A DNA stretch of 64,000 nt from DATMER01 sp963844885 (GCA_963844885.1 CAWJQA010000010.1:379240-443239), one strand, 5' to 3'; shown: positions 1 to 12,244, numbered from the stretch's first letter. Program-made: numbers and translations. Notes: generated from the letters alone by a model not told the origin.

Positions 1-495
1 GCGCGCGACCTGTTCCGGGTCGATCTGGCCTACCGGCTGTCGCAGTTCACGGTCGAGGTGCCGCCGCTGCGCGACCGCCGCGAGGATCTGCCGCTGCTGA
101 TCCAGTCCTACATCAACCGCTTCTGCCACGAGACCGGGAAGCGGATGCAGGGCATCACCGTCAAGGCGATGTCGGCGCTGCTGAACTACGACTATCCGGG
201 CAACCTGGCGGAGCTGGAAAACGTCGCGCGCCAGCTCGTCTACCTGAGCCCGGCGGGCAAGCCGGTGGACGTGAACCTCCTGCCGGACCGGGTGCGGAGC
301 GGCAGCGTCTCCTCGACGCGGGTGGACACCTCGTCGGATCTGGATCTGGAGAAGCTGGTAGGATCGTGCGAGCAGTCGGCCATCCGCGAAGCCATGCGCC
401 GCACCCACGGCAACAAATCGCAGGCCGCGCGGGTGCTCGGTCTGTCGCGCAACGGGCTGGCGATCAAGATGGAGCGGTACGGGTTGAAGGGGTAG
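1..495 (+). CDS. sigma-54-dependent (NtrC-type) response regulator, 3' part
   Basis: The reading frame is open from the first base, so the gene starts upstream of the window. What is left is the end of the AAA+ sigma-54 interaction domain (FRVDLAYRLSQFTVEVPPLRDRREDLPLL, split here by its familiar FR-DL-YRL and PPLRDRREDLPLL elements) and a C-terminal Fis-type helix-turn-helix (AIREAMRRTHGNKSQAARVLGLSRNGL). Such proteins are enhancer-binding activators that remodel sigma-54 RNA polymerase. The receiver or sensor domain is outside the window, so the signal is unknown. An NtrY-like kinase lies 8 kb away on the same strand, but nothing ties the two together. Confidence 0.93.
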   Translation, partial: ARDLFRVDLAYRLSQFTVEVPPLRDRREDLPLLIQSYINRFCHETGKRMQGITVKAMSALLNYDYPGNLAELENVARQLVYLSPAGKPVDVNLLPDRVRSGSVSSTRVDTSSDLDLEKLVGSCEQSAIREAMRRTHGNKSQAARVLGLSRNGLAIKMERYGLKG

Positions 496-507
496 GGAAC
501 CGGAACG

Positions 508-1596
508 GTGATGATCCCATCTAAGATTCCCATGAACATGAATCGGCCCAACCGCCTCCTCGCCGTCCCGCTTCTCCTTCTGCTGGCCGCCTGCTCACAG
601 TCTCCACAGCCGGCGGCGCCGGACAAAGCCTCCGGCGCCGGCCGGATCGCCCGGGTGTCGCTGTTCTGCGCGTCGCCGTCGCGCAAGGTTCTTTTCGAGA
701 CGATGGGCATCCCTTCCGACGAGCGGCCGGTCGAGGTGGCTCTCGACTCCACCTATGCCTACCTGCTCTTTCCGGCGCGCATCGTCCGGTTGCCTTTGGA
801 GGGAGACCAGGTCGAGCCTGAGATGGCGCTCAACCGGGGCAAGGAGCTGTGGATCTCCCTCGACCTCGACCCGGTCGACGGCTCGGTCTGGATTGCCACG
901 GACCAGTTCGTGCTGCGCCACATCACGCCCGGCTGGCAGAGTGAGAAGGTGGAGATCCGGAAGGTGGGCGGCGACGGCGGGTTCGACGGCATCCGGGTCG
1001 CCCGGGACGCCATCTACGCCACGCCGGTCTGCGCGCAGGACGCGGTCTGGCGCCTGGACCGGCAGGGGAACATCCTCGGCTCGGCGTTTCCGGTCGCCGA
1101 GCGGCCGGCTCCGGACCCGGACGAGCCGGTGGATTCTTCGGAGCTGAGCTGCTCCAAGGTCCGGCTGGAGCGGGATGCCGGAGGCGGCGTCTTCGCCTGG
1201 GACTACGGCCGGCACAAAGTCTTCCAAGTGGACGGCCAGGGAGCCTGGACCGAGTCCGATGCCGGCGTGCTCAAGGAGGTCTCGATCCACCCCACCACCG
1301 CCCGCGGCGCCGACGTGGGCACCGGCACCGAGCAGTGGTACGTCTCCGGAATCGTGCGCGGCCTCTTCCACTGGAAGGGCCGGCCGGTCTTCCTCGGCAA
1401 CTTTGCAGGCCGCCCATCCGGCGGCCTGGACACCGTGCTGGTCGTGCCCGGTCCGGGGAGCCCGCGGGACGCCCTCGAAGTGTGTGGCGGCGACATCATC
1501 GTGAGCGCCGCCACCACGGCCGAGCACTACGCCGCCGTCACGGACAAGGCGCTGATCCTGGGAGGGATGGCGGGGGCTCCGGACCTGCCGTATTAA
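508..1596 (+). CDS. putative lipoprotein, possibly beta-propeller-like
   Basis: A 362-residue protein with an N-terminal hydrophobic stretch (LLAVPLLLLLAAC) ending in a lipobox, so it is probably a lipid-anchored envelope protein. I chose the ATG at 508, which follows the upstream stop by 12 bases; ATGs at 532 and 538 would give a more typical short signal peptide. The body has repeated patterns of the kind D-x-x-x-G-x-V-W-I-A-T and L-x-x-I-T-P, which suggest a propeller of the NHL/SMP-30 kind, but I recognise no family. Its stop codon overlaps the stop of the convergent hydrolase gene in the four bases TTAA. Confidence 0.75.
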   Translation: MMIPSKIPMNMNRPNRLLAVPLLLLLAACSQSPQPAAPDKASGAGRIARVSLFCASPSRKVLFETMGIPSDERPVEVALDSTYAYLLFPARIVRLPLEGDQVEPEMALNRGKELWISLDLDPVDGSVWIATDQFVLRHITPGWQSEKVEIRKVGGDGGFDGIRVARDAIYATPVCAQDAVWRLDRQGNILGSAFPVAERPAPDPDEPVDSSELSCSKVRLERDAGGGVFAWDYGRHKVFQVDGQGAWTESDAGVLKEVSIHPTTARGADVGTGTEQWYVSGIVRGLFHWKGRPVFLGNFAGRPSGGLDTVLVVPGPGSPRDALEVCGGDIIVSAATTAEHYAAVTDKALILGGMAGAPDLPY

Positions 1597-2651
1597 AGGC
1601 CGATCCCGGGCCACGACGCGATCGGGTCGGTCGAGCGGACCACTCCCATGCCGGCGCCAGACCAGCGCGAGAGAGCTTCTTCGGCCTGCGGAGTGAAGTC
1701 GAAGAGAAACTCGCCCGGCCGCGCCGGGTCGGGGACGGCGACCGAGGACATGCAGTCCCCTAGAATGTAGACCTTCCGCGCCAGTTCCTCGTCCCGGCCT
1801 GCGATTTCGATCAGGAGGTCGTCGATCGAGCTCTTCACGCAGTGGCTCGCCGCCTGGCCGGCGATGATGACGGCGTCGGCATTGAGCAGGGTCTCGATGA
1901 AGTGATGGTTCCGCTCGGCGAGCTGGCTGCCGTCGAAGCACAGCAGAACCTCGGGGGCGAGGATGGAGTAGTTCTCGGTCAGGGGGTTTTCGCCTTTGCT
2001 TTCGATCCACGAGCGCGAGCCGCGGCACCAGGCGTGAAACAGCCGGGCCTCGTGGATCACTCCCACCAGCGGATGGCCGTCGCTGCCGAGCAGGCAGTGG
2101 AGGGGCCAGAGATAGAGCTTGTACTTGCCGGCCCTCTCCAGCTCCTGGCAGTAGAACTCGACCTGAGAATTCAGGGCCTTCAGGTCGCCGTTCCAGAGCC
2201 AGCCGGCGATGTCCGGGTTCGGCCGCACGTGGCCGTCGCGGATCATGCCGGTGGTGATCTCCTGGTGGGCCGCCGGCGGCAGGCCGTCCTCGCCGATCCA
2301 GAACGAGGGGAAGAAAATCTGGAACGGGAAGTGGGTATCGAGCGTGCAGGTGACGTCGGTGATCGCCTCCAGGTTCTTGTAGAGGAACCGGGCGATGCGG
2401 TCGCTGTCGTCCATGGCGCCGGTGCCGCTCCGGCCGCCGACGTAGAGGCTGCCGCGCGGAAAGCAGAAGTCTTTCTGCGCGTCGATCAGGAGGAGATGGA
2501 TGCGCTTGCGGTCTCCGGAAGAGGGACGGATGCCGTGCTCGCGGCGCCAGGCCTGGGCAGCGGCGAAGAGCGCCTGCTGATCGGGCGCGTAGAACCAGTC
2601 GCAGGCGTGCGCCGGATCGTAGAAAGGGGGAACGGGCAGCTCTCGGCTCAT
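1593..2651 (-). CDS. isochorismatase-fold cysteine hydrolase, nicotinamidase-like
   Basis: A 352-residue protein of the isochorismatase/nicotinamidase superfamily. The catalytic Asp sits in LLLIDAQKDF, a metal-site DTH in CTLDTHFPFQIF, the WPLHC segment follows in mid-protein, and the nucleophile Cys is in AGQAASHCVKSS. Nicotinamidase turns nicotinamide into nicotinate. The gene overlaps the stop of nicotinate phosphoribosyltransferase by ATGA, and that enzyme uses nicotinate, which strongly supports a role in NAD salvage. It is longer than typical PncA (about 200 residues), with an N-terminal extension and a central insert, so another amide or ester substrate remains possible. Confidence 0.85.
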   Translation of the reverse strand: MSRELPVPPFYDPAHACDWFYAPDQQALFAAAQAWRREHGIRPSSGDRKRIHLLLIDAQKDFCFPRGSLYVGGRSGTGAMDDSDRIARFLYKNLEAITDVTCTLDTHFPFQIFFPSFWIGEDGLPPAAHQEITTGMIRDGHVRPNPDIAGWLWNGDLKALNSQVEFYCQELERAGKYKLYLWPLHCLLGSDGHPLVGVIHEARLFHAWCRGSRSWIESKGENPLTENYSILAPEVLLCFDGSQLAERNHHFIETLLNADAVIIAGQAASHCVKSSIDDLLIEIAGRDEELARKVYILGDCMSSVAVPDPARPGEFLFDFTPQAEEALSRWSGAGMGVVRSTDPIASWPGIGL

Positions 2652-4156
2652 GGTTTCGCGGTCTCTTCCACAGGCACCGGTTCGAGCCCGCGCGCGTGGA
2701 GGATCAGATGGGTTTTCAGGTCGAACAGGCCGTGCTCCAGGCCGGCGGGGTAGAGGTGCGGGTTGGCGAAACGCTTGATGCCACCGTGGAAGCCGGCGAG
2801 CTGCTCGGCGGTCCGCTTGCGGACCTCCTTGAGCGGCGGGGGGTCGTAGACCCGCTTGCCCTGCCGGAAGACGGGCACGAGGAGATCCGTGTGCTCGGTG
2901 CCGGCGGGGATCTCCTTGCGCCGGGTCAGGTCGGCCGGGTCGATGATGGTGGGCGCGGCGGGGGCGCCCAGCTCCTCGTCGAAGACCATGTCGGCGATGA
3001 ACTCGCCGCCGGCGGAGAAGCGCCGCACCTGCTGGATACCCGGGGTGGTGATCTTGACCGCCTGCTCCGAGAGCTTGACCTTGTACTGCCAGGGGCCGTC
3101 AATATCGCCGATACTGCGGACGGCGGTCAGCTTGTAGACGCCGCCGAGGGCGGGATCGTCCTCGGCGGTGACGAGCTTCGTGCCCACGCCCCAGACGTCG
3201 ATCTTCGCTCCCTGGAGCTTGAGGCTCTCGATCAGGTGCTCGTCGAGCTCGTTGCTGGCGTAGACCTTGGCGCCGGGGAAGCCACCCTCGTCCAGGATCT
3301 TGCGCGACTCCTTGCTCAGGTAGGCGAGGTCGCCCGAGTCGAGGCGGACGCCCACCATCTCCCGGCCCTGCTCGCGGAGCCAGCGGCCGACCTCGACGGC
3401 GTTGCGCACGCCTTGCAGGGTGTTGTAGGTGTCGACCAGGAAGACGCAGTTGTTCGGGAGCGCCCGGGCGTAGACCTCGAACGACTCCAGCTCGGTGCCG
3501 AAGGACATGACCCAGCTATGGGCGTGGGTGCCGCCGACCGGGATGCCGTAGAGCTTGCCGGCGAGGACGTTCGAGGTGCCGTGGCAGCCGCCGACATAGG
3601 CGGCGCGGCTGGCGGAGAGGCCGCCGTCGATTCCCTGGGCGCGGCGCAGGCCGAACTCGAGGACCGTGTCGCCCTGGGCGGCCAGGCAGACGCGGGCGGC
3701 CTTGGTGGCGATCAGGGTCTGGAAGTTGATGACGTTGAGGAGGCAGGTTTCGAGGATCTGCGCCTGGAGGATCGGGCCGCGCACCCGGATGAGCGGCTCG
3801 TGCGGGAAGACCACGGTCCCTTCGGGCACGGCGTCGACGTCGCACTCGAACCGGAGGCCGCGCAGGTGGTCGAGGAACTCGCCGTCGAACAGCGGCTTGC
3901 CGTCGTTGCCCTGGAGTCCGGCCAGGTAGGCGAGGTCGTCGTCGTCGAAGTGGAAGTGCTCGAGGAGCTCGATCGCCGGCGCGAGGCCGCAGGCCACGGT
4001 GAAGCCGCCGCCGAACGGCTGGTTCCGGAAGTGGAGGTGGAAGACCGCTTCCTTGGTGTAGGTGCCCGACCGCCAGTAGCCGTAGGCCATGGTGAGCTCG
4101 TACAGGTCGGTCAGCAGGGCCAGGGACGGCCGGTAGAGCTGGGTCAGGGCTCCCAT
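2648..4156 (-). CDS. pncB: nicotinate phosphoribosyltransferase
   Basis: A 502-residue enzyme that joins nicotinate and PRPP to make nicotinate mononucleotide with ATP hydrolysis (Preiss-Handler pathway). Family signatures are LLTDLYELTMAYGYW near the N-terminus, GGTHAHSWVMSFGTE and FLVDTYNTLQGVRNAV in the middle, and GVRLDSGDL followed by VYASNELDE and WGVGTKLV. I took the start as the ATG at 4156; a longer open frame upstream is only the complement of the peptidase gene. The start lies two bases after the stop of the upstream peptidase, and the 3' end overlaps the nicotinamidase-like gene, so the three genes are one transcription unit. Confidence 0.96.
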   Translation of the reverse strand: MGALTQLYRPSLALLTDLYELTMAYGYWRSGTYTKEAVFHLHFRNQPFGGGFTVACGLAPAIELLEHFHFDDDDLAYLAGLQGNDGKPLFDGEFLDHLRGLRFECDVDAVPEGTVVFPHEPLIRVRGPILQAQILETCLLNVINFQTLIATKAARVCLAAQGDTVLEFGLRRAQGIDGGLSASRAAYVGGCHGTSNVLAGKLYGIPVGGTHAHSWVMSFGTELESFEVYARALPNNCVFLVDTYNTLQGVRNAVEVGRWLREQGREMVGVRLDSGDLAYLSKESRKILDEGGFPGAKVYASNELDEHLIESLKLQGAKIDVWGVGTKLVTAEDDPALGGVYKLTAVRSIGDIDGPWQYKVKLSEQAVKITTPGIQQVRRFSAGGEFIADMVFDEELGAPAAPTIIDPADLTRRKEIPAGTEHTDLLVPVFRQGKRVYDPPPLKEVRKRTAEQLAGFHGGIKRFANPHLYPAGLEHGLFDLKTHLILHARGLEPVPVEETAKP

Positions 4157-4158
4157 GG

Positions 4159-6285
4159 TCACTCCTGGATCGCCGCAATGATGAGCCGGACGAGCGACTC
4201 GACGTCCCGGAGGTCGGCGACCTCGATGGGCGAATGGGAGTAGCGGCCGGGCCAGGAGAACGGCAGCATCTCCGGGCCGTTGCCGGTGAAGGCCAGTCCG
4301 TCCGAGGCGCCGCCGGTCATGCCGACCTGGAGAGGGATGCCGAGCCGGGTCCCCAGGTCCAGGAAACGGTCGATCATCGCCCGCGGCGTCTGGTCGGAGT
4401 TGTCCATGGCCCGGAGCACGGCGCCCCTGCCGAGCGGCGCCCAGGCGAAGCGGCCGGTCTCGATCGGCGAATCGGAGGAGACGAAGGTGTCCACCGGATG
4501 GACGCGGTCGAGGTCCGGGAAGCGCTGCGCCATCGCCGCGGAGCCCACCAGGCCGACCTCTTCCTGGACCGCCCACGAGAAGGTGATTCGCCGGGTGAGC
4601 TTCGCCGGGTCGATCCGTCGCAGCGCGAGGATCAGGGCGGTGCAGCCGACCCGGTCGTCGAAGCCGCGGGCGAGGACCCGGTGCGGGCCGATCCGGAACA
4701 TGCGCTTCGGCATGGTCACGGTGCTGCCCACGCGGATGCCGAGCGGTTCCAGCTCCTTGGCGGAGGCGACGCCGAGGAAGACGGTGAGGGGGCCGTCCGC
4801 AGCATACTTTTCCGCGGTGGCCCATCCTTCGCGCGGCTCGAACACGGCCGGGACGGGACCGCGCTCCCCATGCACGAACGCGGCCTGGGCTTCCCAGACG
4901 GGCCGAAGGAGGCCGCCCTGGGGCTCCAGGCTCAGGCGGCCGTCCGGCAGGATCTCTTTGACCCGGAAGCCGACCTCGTCCATGTGGGCGACGAGGAGGA
5001 CATGTTCCTTCCCCTGGCCGATGGTCACCACGATATTTCCTTTGTCGTCCACCTCCGGCTTCACCCAGGCCGGGAGCTGGCGGAGGATCTCCTCCCGCAC
5101 CGGTCCCTCGGCGCCGCTCACGCCGTAGCGGGAGACGAGGGTCGAGAGAAGACCGGCCGCTTCTTCATGGCCGGCGGTGGTCTCGACGATCGGGGGCGGG
5201 GGAGGCAGGGCCGGCGGGGTGCTGGCCGTGGGCTTGCGGCCGGCGAGCCACGTTTCCAGGGCGTCGGCGAGGCGTCCGGGGTCGGCCAGGGCGATCGTCT
5301 CGACCGGGGTACCCGGGTAGAGGGCCGGGAGGCCGACGTAGCCGACCCGCGCCTTGTCCCAGGGGGGCCGGCCATAGGAATCGTTCATGGTGGGCGCCAG
5401 GTGATCGGCTGCCTGGGCGGGGAAACCGGCCGGAAGGTCGCCCGCGCCGAGAAGGCCGGATCCGGGACGGGGGAGCGGGACCGGGACGGCGGACTGGCCG
5501 TCGATCTTCCAGCCGAAGCCGATGCTCACGAGGAGCGCCTCGTCGAAGGGACCGGTCTTCCTCACCAGGTATTCGAGGCCCTTGCCGTTGAGGTAGTCGA
5601 GGGTGGTCCAGGCGAAGACCGTGGTCCCTGTTCCTGGTATGGCGTGGAGGCGCCGGGCCGTCTCGGCCAGGGCCGCACAGGCGCCTTTGAGGCGGGAGGA
5701 GGGGCCGGCAATCAACCCGCCCGCCATGTGGGACGGGCGCCGGATCAGGGCGACGGCGTCGAGGAGCCGGATGCCCATCGCCTGCGCCTCGGCGGCGCTC
5801 TCGGCGCCCACGTCCACCCAGGCGTCGTCGATCGCGAAAGGTTTCTCCGGTGGCCCGGACCTCCCCTGCATCAAATGGACCGAAGGGAGGACGATCGCGC
5901 CCGGGACCCATCCCCGGCTGCCGCCGATGACGACAGTCTGGCCCTGGTGGGACTGGTCCCAGAGTGCGCCGGGCGAGACGCCGCTGGCGGGCACGAGCCG
6001 GAGATAGCCGTCGTCCCGGATACGGCTGACCACGTACCCCGGCTCGCCCAGGGGACAGGCCACGAGCCGCCGCGGCGAGCCGGAACCGACCGTGACGCTG
6101 ACATTGCCGAGCGCGTCGCGCTGTACCGGCAGCCCCGCGAGCCGGCCCGCGACCAGCTCGGCCGCGGGCTCCTCCCGGCCGACGACCGCGGGAACCTGGA
6201 GGAAGGCTTCGACCTCCTGGTCGAGGGTCACGGCCTGGGCGGGGGGCGCGAGGGCCAGGAGAAGCACGGCGGCTCGGAGGTTCAT
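4159..6285 (-). CDS. secreted tandem M42-type metallopeptidase, N-terminal copy degenerate
   Basis: A 708-residue protein with a signal peptide (hydrophobic core AAVLLLALAPPAQA). The C-terminal half, from about residue 370, is a good M42 aminopeptidase: VAHMDEVGF (metal ligand His/Asp), RGFDDRVGC, WAVQEEVGLVGS and a late GGASDGLAF with YSHSPIE. Known M42 enzymes are dinuclear aminopeptidases. The N-terminal half follows the same order of blocks but VAHMDEVGF is replaced by a version without ligands (VACPLGEPGYVV), so it is probably a catalytically dead duplicate. Usual family length is about 350 residues, which fits a fusion of two copies. It heads the operon with pncB, two bases before its start. 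Confidence 0.88.
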   Translation of the reverse strand: MNLRAAVLLLALAPPAQAVTLDQEVEAFLQVPAVVGREEPAAELVAGRLAGLPVQRDALGNVSVTVGSGSPRRLVACPLGEPGYVVSRIRDDGYLRLVPASGVSPGALWDQSHQGQTVVIGGSRGWVPGAIVLPSVHLMQGRSGPPEKPFAIDDAWVDVGAESAAEAQAMGIRLLDAVALIRRPSHMAGGLIAGPSSRLKGACAALAETARRLHAIPGTGTTVFAWTTLDYLNGKGLEYLVRKTGPFDEALLVSIGFGWKIDGQSAVPVPLPRPGSGLLGAGDLPAGFPAQAADHLAPTMNDSYGRPPWDKARVGYVGLPALYPGTPVETIALADPGRLADALETWLAGRKPTASTPPALPPPPPIVETTAGHEEAAGLLSTLVSRYGVSGAEGPVREEILRQLPAWVKPEVDDKGNIVVTIGQGKEHVLLVAHMDEVGFRVKEILPDGRLSLEPQGGLLRPVWEAQAAFVHGERGPVPAVFEPREGWATAEKYAADGPLTVFLGVASAKELEPLGIRVGSTVTMPKRMFRIGPHRVLARGFDDRVGCTALILALRRIDPAKLTRRITFSWAVQEEVGLVGSAAMAQRFPDLDRVHPVDTFVSSDSPIETGRFAWAPLGRGAVLRAMDNSDQTPRAMIDRFLDLGTRLGIPLQVGMTGGASDGLAFTGNGPEMLPFSWPGRYSHSPIEVADLRDVESLVRLIIAAIQE

Positions 6286-6327
6286 GACGGAGAACTGTAG
6301 CAGAGGGGCGACATCAGTGGCCTGCGG

Positions 6328-6393
6328 CCCTCACCCCCGGCCCCTCTCCCGGTGGTCCGGGTGTGCGGCCGGGAGAGAGGTCGGGGGTGAGGG
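6328..6393. repeat. long GC-rich inverted repeat between genes
   Basis: Two arms of about 25 bases (6328-6352 and 6369-6393) are near-perfect reverse complements: CCCTCACCCCCGGCCCC on the left, GGTCGGGGGTGAGGG on the right, with a 16-base loop. It lies between two divergently oriented genes, so it is not an obvious terminator. The sequence looks like the mobile palindromic intergenic elements common in high-GC bacteria. No poly-T tract follows. Confidence 0.7.
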
Positions 6394-6415
6394 TTTCACG
6401 CGCTAGAATACCCCC

Positions 6416-8123
<1,708 letters not shown>

Positions 8124-8125
8124 GG

Positions 8126-11100
8126 TTGCCTGACCGACGAGCCCTGGGCTCGCTGCTGTTCCGCCTCCTGCTGCTCGCCGCCTCGCTGTCGGCGCCCCTC
8201 CTTCCCTTGCCCTGGGCGGCTCTGCTCCTCCTGGGGGCGACCCTCGCGTGGCTGCCGTACGGGCCGCCCCGCCGCGAGAAGGTCGTGGCTCTCCTCACGG
8301 TCTTCGTGGCTCTCGGCGCCCTGACGTTCGAATGGGTGGGGGACCGCGAGGCGAACAAGCCGCCCGATCGGTGGGCCCAGGACGCGTCGGAGGAGTACGC
8401 CGCTCTCTGGCAAGAGTCTCCAGTCCGAGGCGGACGCCGCCGCGAAAGCCCTGGGCCGGCCGCCGCAGAGCGCCGAAGAGCGCCTGAACGCCTTCCGGCG
8501 CCTCTCGGCGGTGGTGCCCGACCGGGGACGCGGCCGGCGAGCGCTGCTCCTCCTCGATCCGGACGGCGCGCCCGCGGCCTGGTCGGGAGAAGGACTGCTG
8601 CACGAGCCGGCGCCGGAGGAGGTGCCGCGCAGCGGCCGGGCGTTCAAGGCGAGCTTCACCGCCGTCACCTTCCTGGCCGTCGAGCCGCTGCCGTCCGACC
8701 GGCAGGCGCGGCGGCCGTGGCGGGTCGTGGCCGGCGCGAGCTTCCCGTCCGACCGGCTGCCGTTCCCGGGCCTGCCCAGGGCGCTGCGCTGGTCCCTCGT
8801 CCAGAATCGCGGCGAGGCGCTGGCGGGGATGCTCCTGGTGCCGTCCCAATCCCCTCCCTACATGGTGGTCGAGCGGGCGGCCGGACGCATGCAGCCGCCG
8901 TTCCCCTGGACCCGCCGGGTGGTCTGGGGCGCCATCGCGTTTTCGCTGCTCGCGCTCGCCGTCATGCGGAGCCCGGGCTTGACGGCGGCCGGACCCGGAG
9001 CGGCGGGGGAGGGCCGGGGCGGCTCGCCGTCCTCGTCTTCGTCGGGGCCTTCGCGGCCGGAATGGCCGCCGGATTCTCGTGGACGGTGATCGCCCTGTCC
9101 GGCGCGGGCCTCGCCCTGGCGATGGCCGGCCTGGCCGGAATCTCCGCCCCCTCCTGGTGGCGGAGCGCTCCACCGTGGGTCGCGGGCCGCGGTGCCTTGG
9201 CCGCGCTTCTGCTGTTCGGCGCCGCCTGGGCTCTTCAGCGCAACGGCGAGCCGATCGATCTGGGCTCCGCCGTCTTCCTGGGCGCCGAGGCGTTCGGCTA
9301 CCGGCTCGCGTTCGCGGCGGCGGCCTTCGGCCTCATCTGCTGGCCGGCAGGTACTCCGTCGGCCCGCCGTCGCCTCCGCGTGACCGCTGGGCCTGGGCCG
9401 GCTCGGCTCTGCTGCTGCTGGGAGCCGCGCTCTGCGACACCCCGCTGGCCGCCCTGCCGCTGATCGCCGCCGGCACCGCGGCAGCCGCGCTCTACGCCGA
9501 CCGGCGGCGGATGGGGGAGGGCCTCGCGGTGGCCGCGGTGGCGCTGCTGGCCGTGCTTGCCGCGGCCGGGATCTGGGAGACCGCCTATCGCCTGGCGTTG
9601 CGGCGCTGGTCGGAGACCGTGCTGCTCAACAAGGTCACCCCTCCGTCCCGGGGTGAGATGGAGGCGCTGGGCAAGGAGATTCAAGGCCATTTTGCGCGGA
9701 TCGACCTGGCGGCGCTCGTCCCGCGTGCTCCGGCCGGCCTGGAGCGCCAGGATCTCGCCTACGCGCTGTGGCGGAGCTCGCCGCTCGCGCGGCCTTATTC
9801 CTTGTCCGCGCTCGTGGTGATGCCGCTGGAAGGCGAGCCGTCCTTCTTTTCGTTCGGCATGCCCCTCACGCAGGGGAAGGTCGATTGGAGCCCGGAGCGC
9901 TGGCGCGGCCTCGGCCTGCCGCTTTGGGAGGAGAGCCCGGTCTCCGGCGAGATCGGTCTGAAGCTGGCGGGAAAACCCTGGGGAAAGGCCCGCTTCTGGC
10001 TGATGCCCCGGCCCGGATTCGAGCTGCGCGACCGCCGCCGGCTCGGGGAAGCCGAAGTCGGCCTGCTCAAAGGCGGGCCGGCCGCGGACCCGGTCCAGGA
10101 GCTGCTGGAGCCGGCGGTCTACGCGCTCTACACCCAGAGCGGCAGCCCGTCCCTGTCTCCCTGGGACGAGACGCCGCGCCTGGCGGAGCGACTGCGGCCG
10201 AGCGGCGGCCGGGGCTCGGCCATCGTCGACACGCCGGTGGGCCGCGCCCGCGCCTACAGCCATATGACGCTGGGTGTCTGGGAGGTCATCTACCTGCCGT
10301 TCCTGCCGCCGCTGTCCGCGGTGGAGCGGACCTCGAACTCGGTGCTGGGCGTCCTCCTCATCCTGACCCTGGCCGCGCCGCCGGTCCTTTTGCTGTCCCT
10401 GCCCCGCGCCTCCTTCCGTGCGCTCCTGGGCCGGGTGCTGCGCTCGTATTCGAAGCGGCTGATGATCGTCTACACGCTCCTTCTGCTCGTGCCGCTGCTG
10501 CTCGCTCTACGCCGTCCTGGCGCGCTCCATGGCGGAGCGGCTGAGCCGCGCAGCAGCGGGCGGCGGGCGAGGCGGCGCTCGGCTCGGCGCAGCGGGTCCT
10601 CGGCGAGCGTCTGCTGCAGCTCGAGCCCGGCTTCGGCCTCGACACCGCGCTCGGCGACGGCTGCTCGCCTGGCTCTCCGCGTCGTCCAGCACGAGGTCAA
10701 CCTGTACTGGGGGAGCGAGGTCTACGCCTCGAGCAAGCACGAGCTGTTCACCGCCGGCCTGCTGCCGCGGCGCATCCCCGGCGAGATCTACGCCCGGCTC
10801 GCCTTCTGCGGCGACGGCCTGCTCGGCGCGCACGAGCCGGATCGGCGACGCGCCCTACCTCGAGCTCTACGCGCCGCTGCGCCTGCCGGGTCGCCGCCGG
10901 GCGCGGAGCCGCCTCTTCCTCTCCATGCCGCTGCTCGCGCAGCAGGAGGAGGCGGCGACCGAGCTGGGCAACCTGCGCCGCCGCGCGCTTGCCTGGTGAC
11001 GGTGGCGCTCTTCCTGCTCTCGGTGGCCGTCGGCACCCGGCTGGCGCGCAACTTCACCCGGCCGCTGACGAGCTGGTCGAGGGCACGCGCGATCGCCGCC

Positions 11101-12244
11101 GGCGCGCCGTCGCTCGAGCTCCGCCCCGCCGAGCTCGAGCTGGCGGCGCCCTGGTCGAGGCGATGGACAGATGGCGCGACGCATCGCCGAAGGCCGCGAA
11201 CGTCTCGTGCGGGAGAAGCAGGTGGTCGAGCGGATCGTCGAGAACGTCACCTCCGGCGTGGTGTCGCTCGACCGCGGAGCGCCGGGTGCTGCTGCACAAC
11301 CGCGTGGCCGCGAGCTGCTCGGCGTCGCGCCCGGCGAGGCGCTCGACCGGGTGGCGGTGGTCGCCGCGAGGCTCGCGCCGGTCGCCGACTTCTTGCGCCG
11401 GGCCGTCGAGCGGCCGGGGGAGATGGCGCGCGAGACCGTCCGGCTCGCCGGCCCGGGAGCGGCGAGCGCGAGTGGCGCCTGGTCTGGGTGCCGCTGCCGG
11501 CGCCGGCGAGCCCGCGGCGCTGCTGGTGGTGGAGGACGCGACCGAGGTGCTGCGCGGCCAGCGGCTCGCTGGCCTGGGCCGAGATGGCGCGCATCATCGC
11601 GCACGAGATCAAGAACCCGCTGACGCCGATCCGGCTCTCCACCGAGCACCTGCGCGAGGTCTGGCACGCGCGACCGCGAGCACTTCGACCGAGGTGTTCG
11701 AGCGCTGCACGGTCAACATCCTGCAGCCAGGTGGAGGAGCTGCGGCACGATCGCCTCGGAGTTCTCCACCTACAGCCGCCATCCTGCGGCTCGATCGCGG
11801 CAGCCGGGCGACCTCGCCCAGGCCATCGCGGAGCTGGTCGAGGGCTACCGCGGCCGCGCCGCCCGAAGGGGTGCAGCGTCGAGCTGGAGACGGACGGCCG
11901 GCGATTTCGGCCCGCTTCGACGCCCAGCTCCTCGGCCGGCGCGGTGCGCAACCTGATCGAGAACGCCCTGCGCGCCAGCGGCGGGAGCGGCCGGGTCACG
12001 GTCGAGCGTGGAGCCGCGGCGACGGACAGGCGCGGATCGCGGTGGCCAGACCAGGGCCCGGGAGTGCCGCCGGAGAAGCTGCCGCGCATCTTCGAGCCCT
12101 ATTTCTCGACCCACGCCGGCGGCACCGGCCTCGGCCTGCCGATCGCCCGGCGGATCGCGGAGGAGCACGGCGGCACGCTCGCTCGCCCGCAACCGGAGCG
12201 GGCGGGGGCTGGAGGTGGTGATTACTCTTCCTACCGCCGCTTGA
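8126..12244 (+). pseudogene. very large NtrY-like membrane sensor histidine kinase, frame broken by indels
   Basis: A kinase-like coding tract of about 1,370 codons, assembled from several frames (breaks near 8420, 9015, 9350, 10505 and many between 10.5 and 12.2 kb). The start appears to be TTG at 8126, just after the hutU stop. It has about a dozen hydrophobic segments in the first half, a large extracytoplasmic part, then a transmembrane helix, HAMP (ARNFTRPLTELVEG), a PAS-like segment, HisKA with IIAHEIKNPLTPIRLS and HATPase with NLIENALRASGG, DQGPGVPPEKLPRIFEPYFS and GTGLGLPIARRIAEEHGG. NtrY kinases are normally about 700 residues, so the N-terminal membrane part is unusually large. It converges with the helicase gene, overlapping it by 14 bases. 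Confidence 0.78.

Noticed and set aside
2696..6300. Long plus-strand open frames opposite the NAD salvage operon
   Set aside because: They are complements of clearly conserved minus-strand enzymes in high-GC DNA; their products are low-complexity Gly/Ala/Arg/Glu sequences with no motifs.
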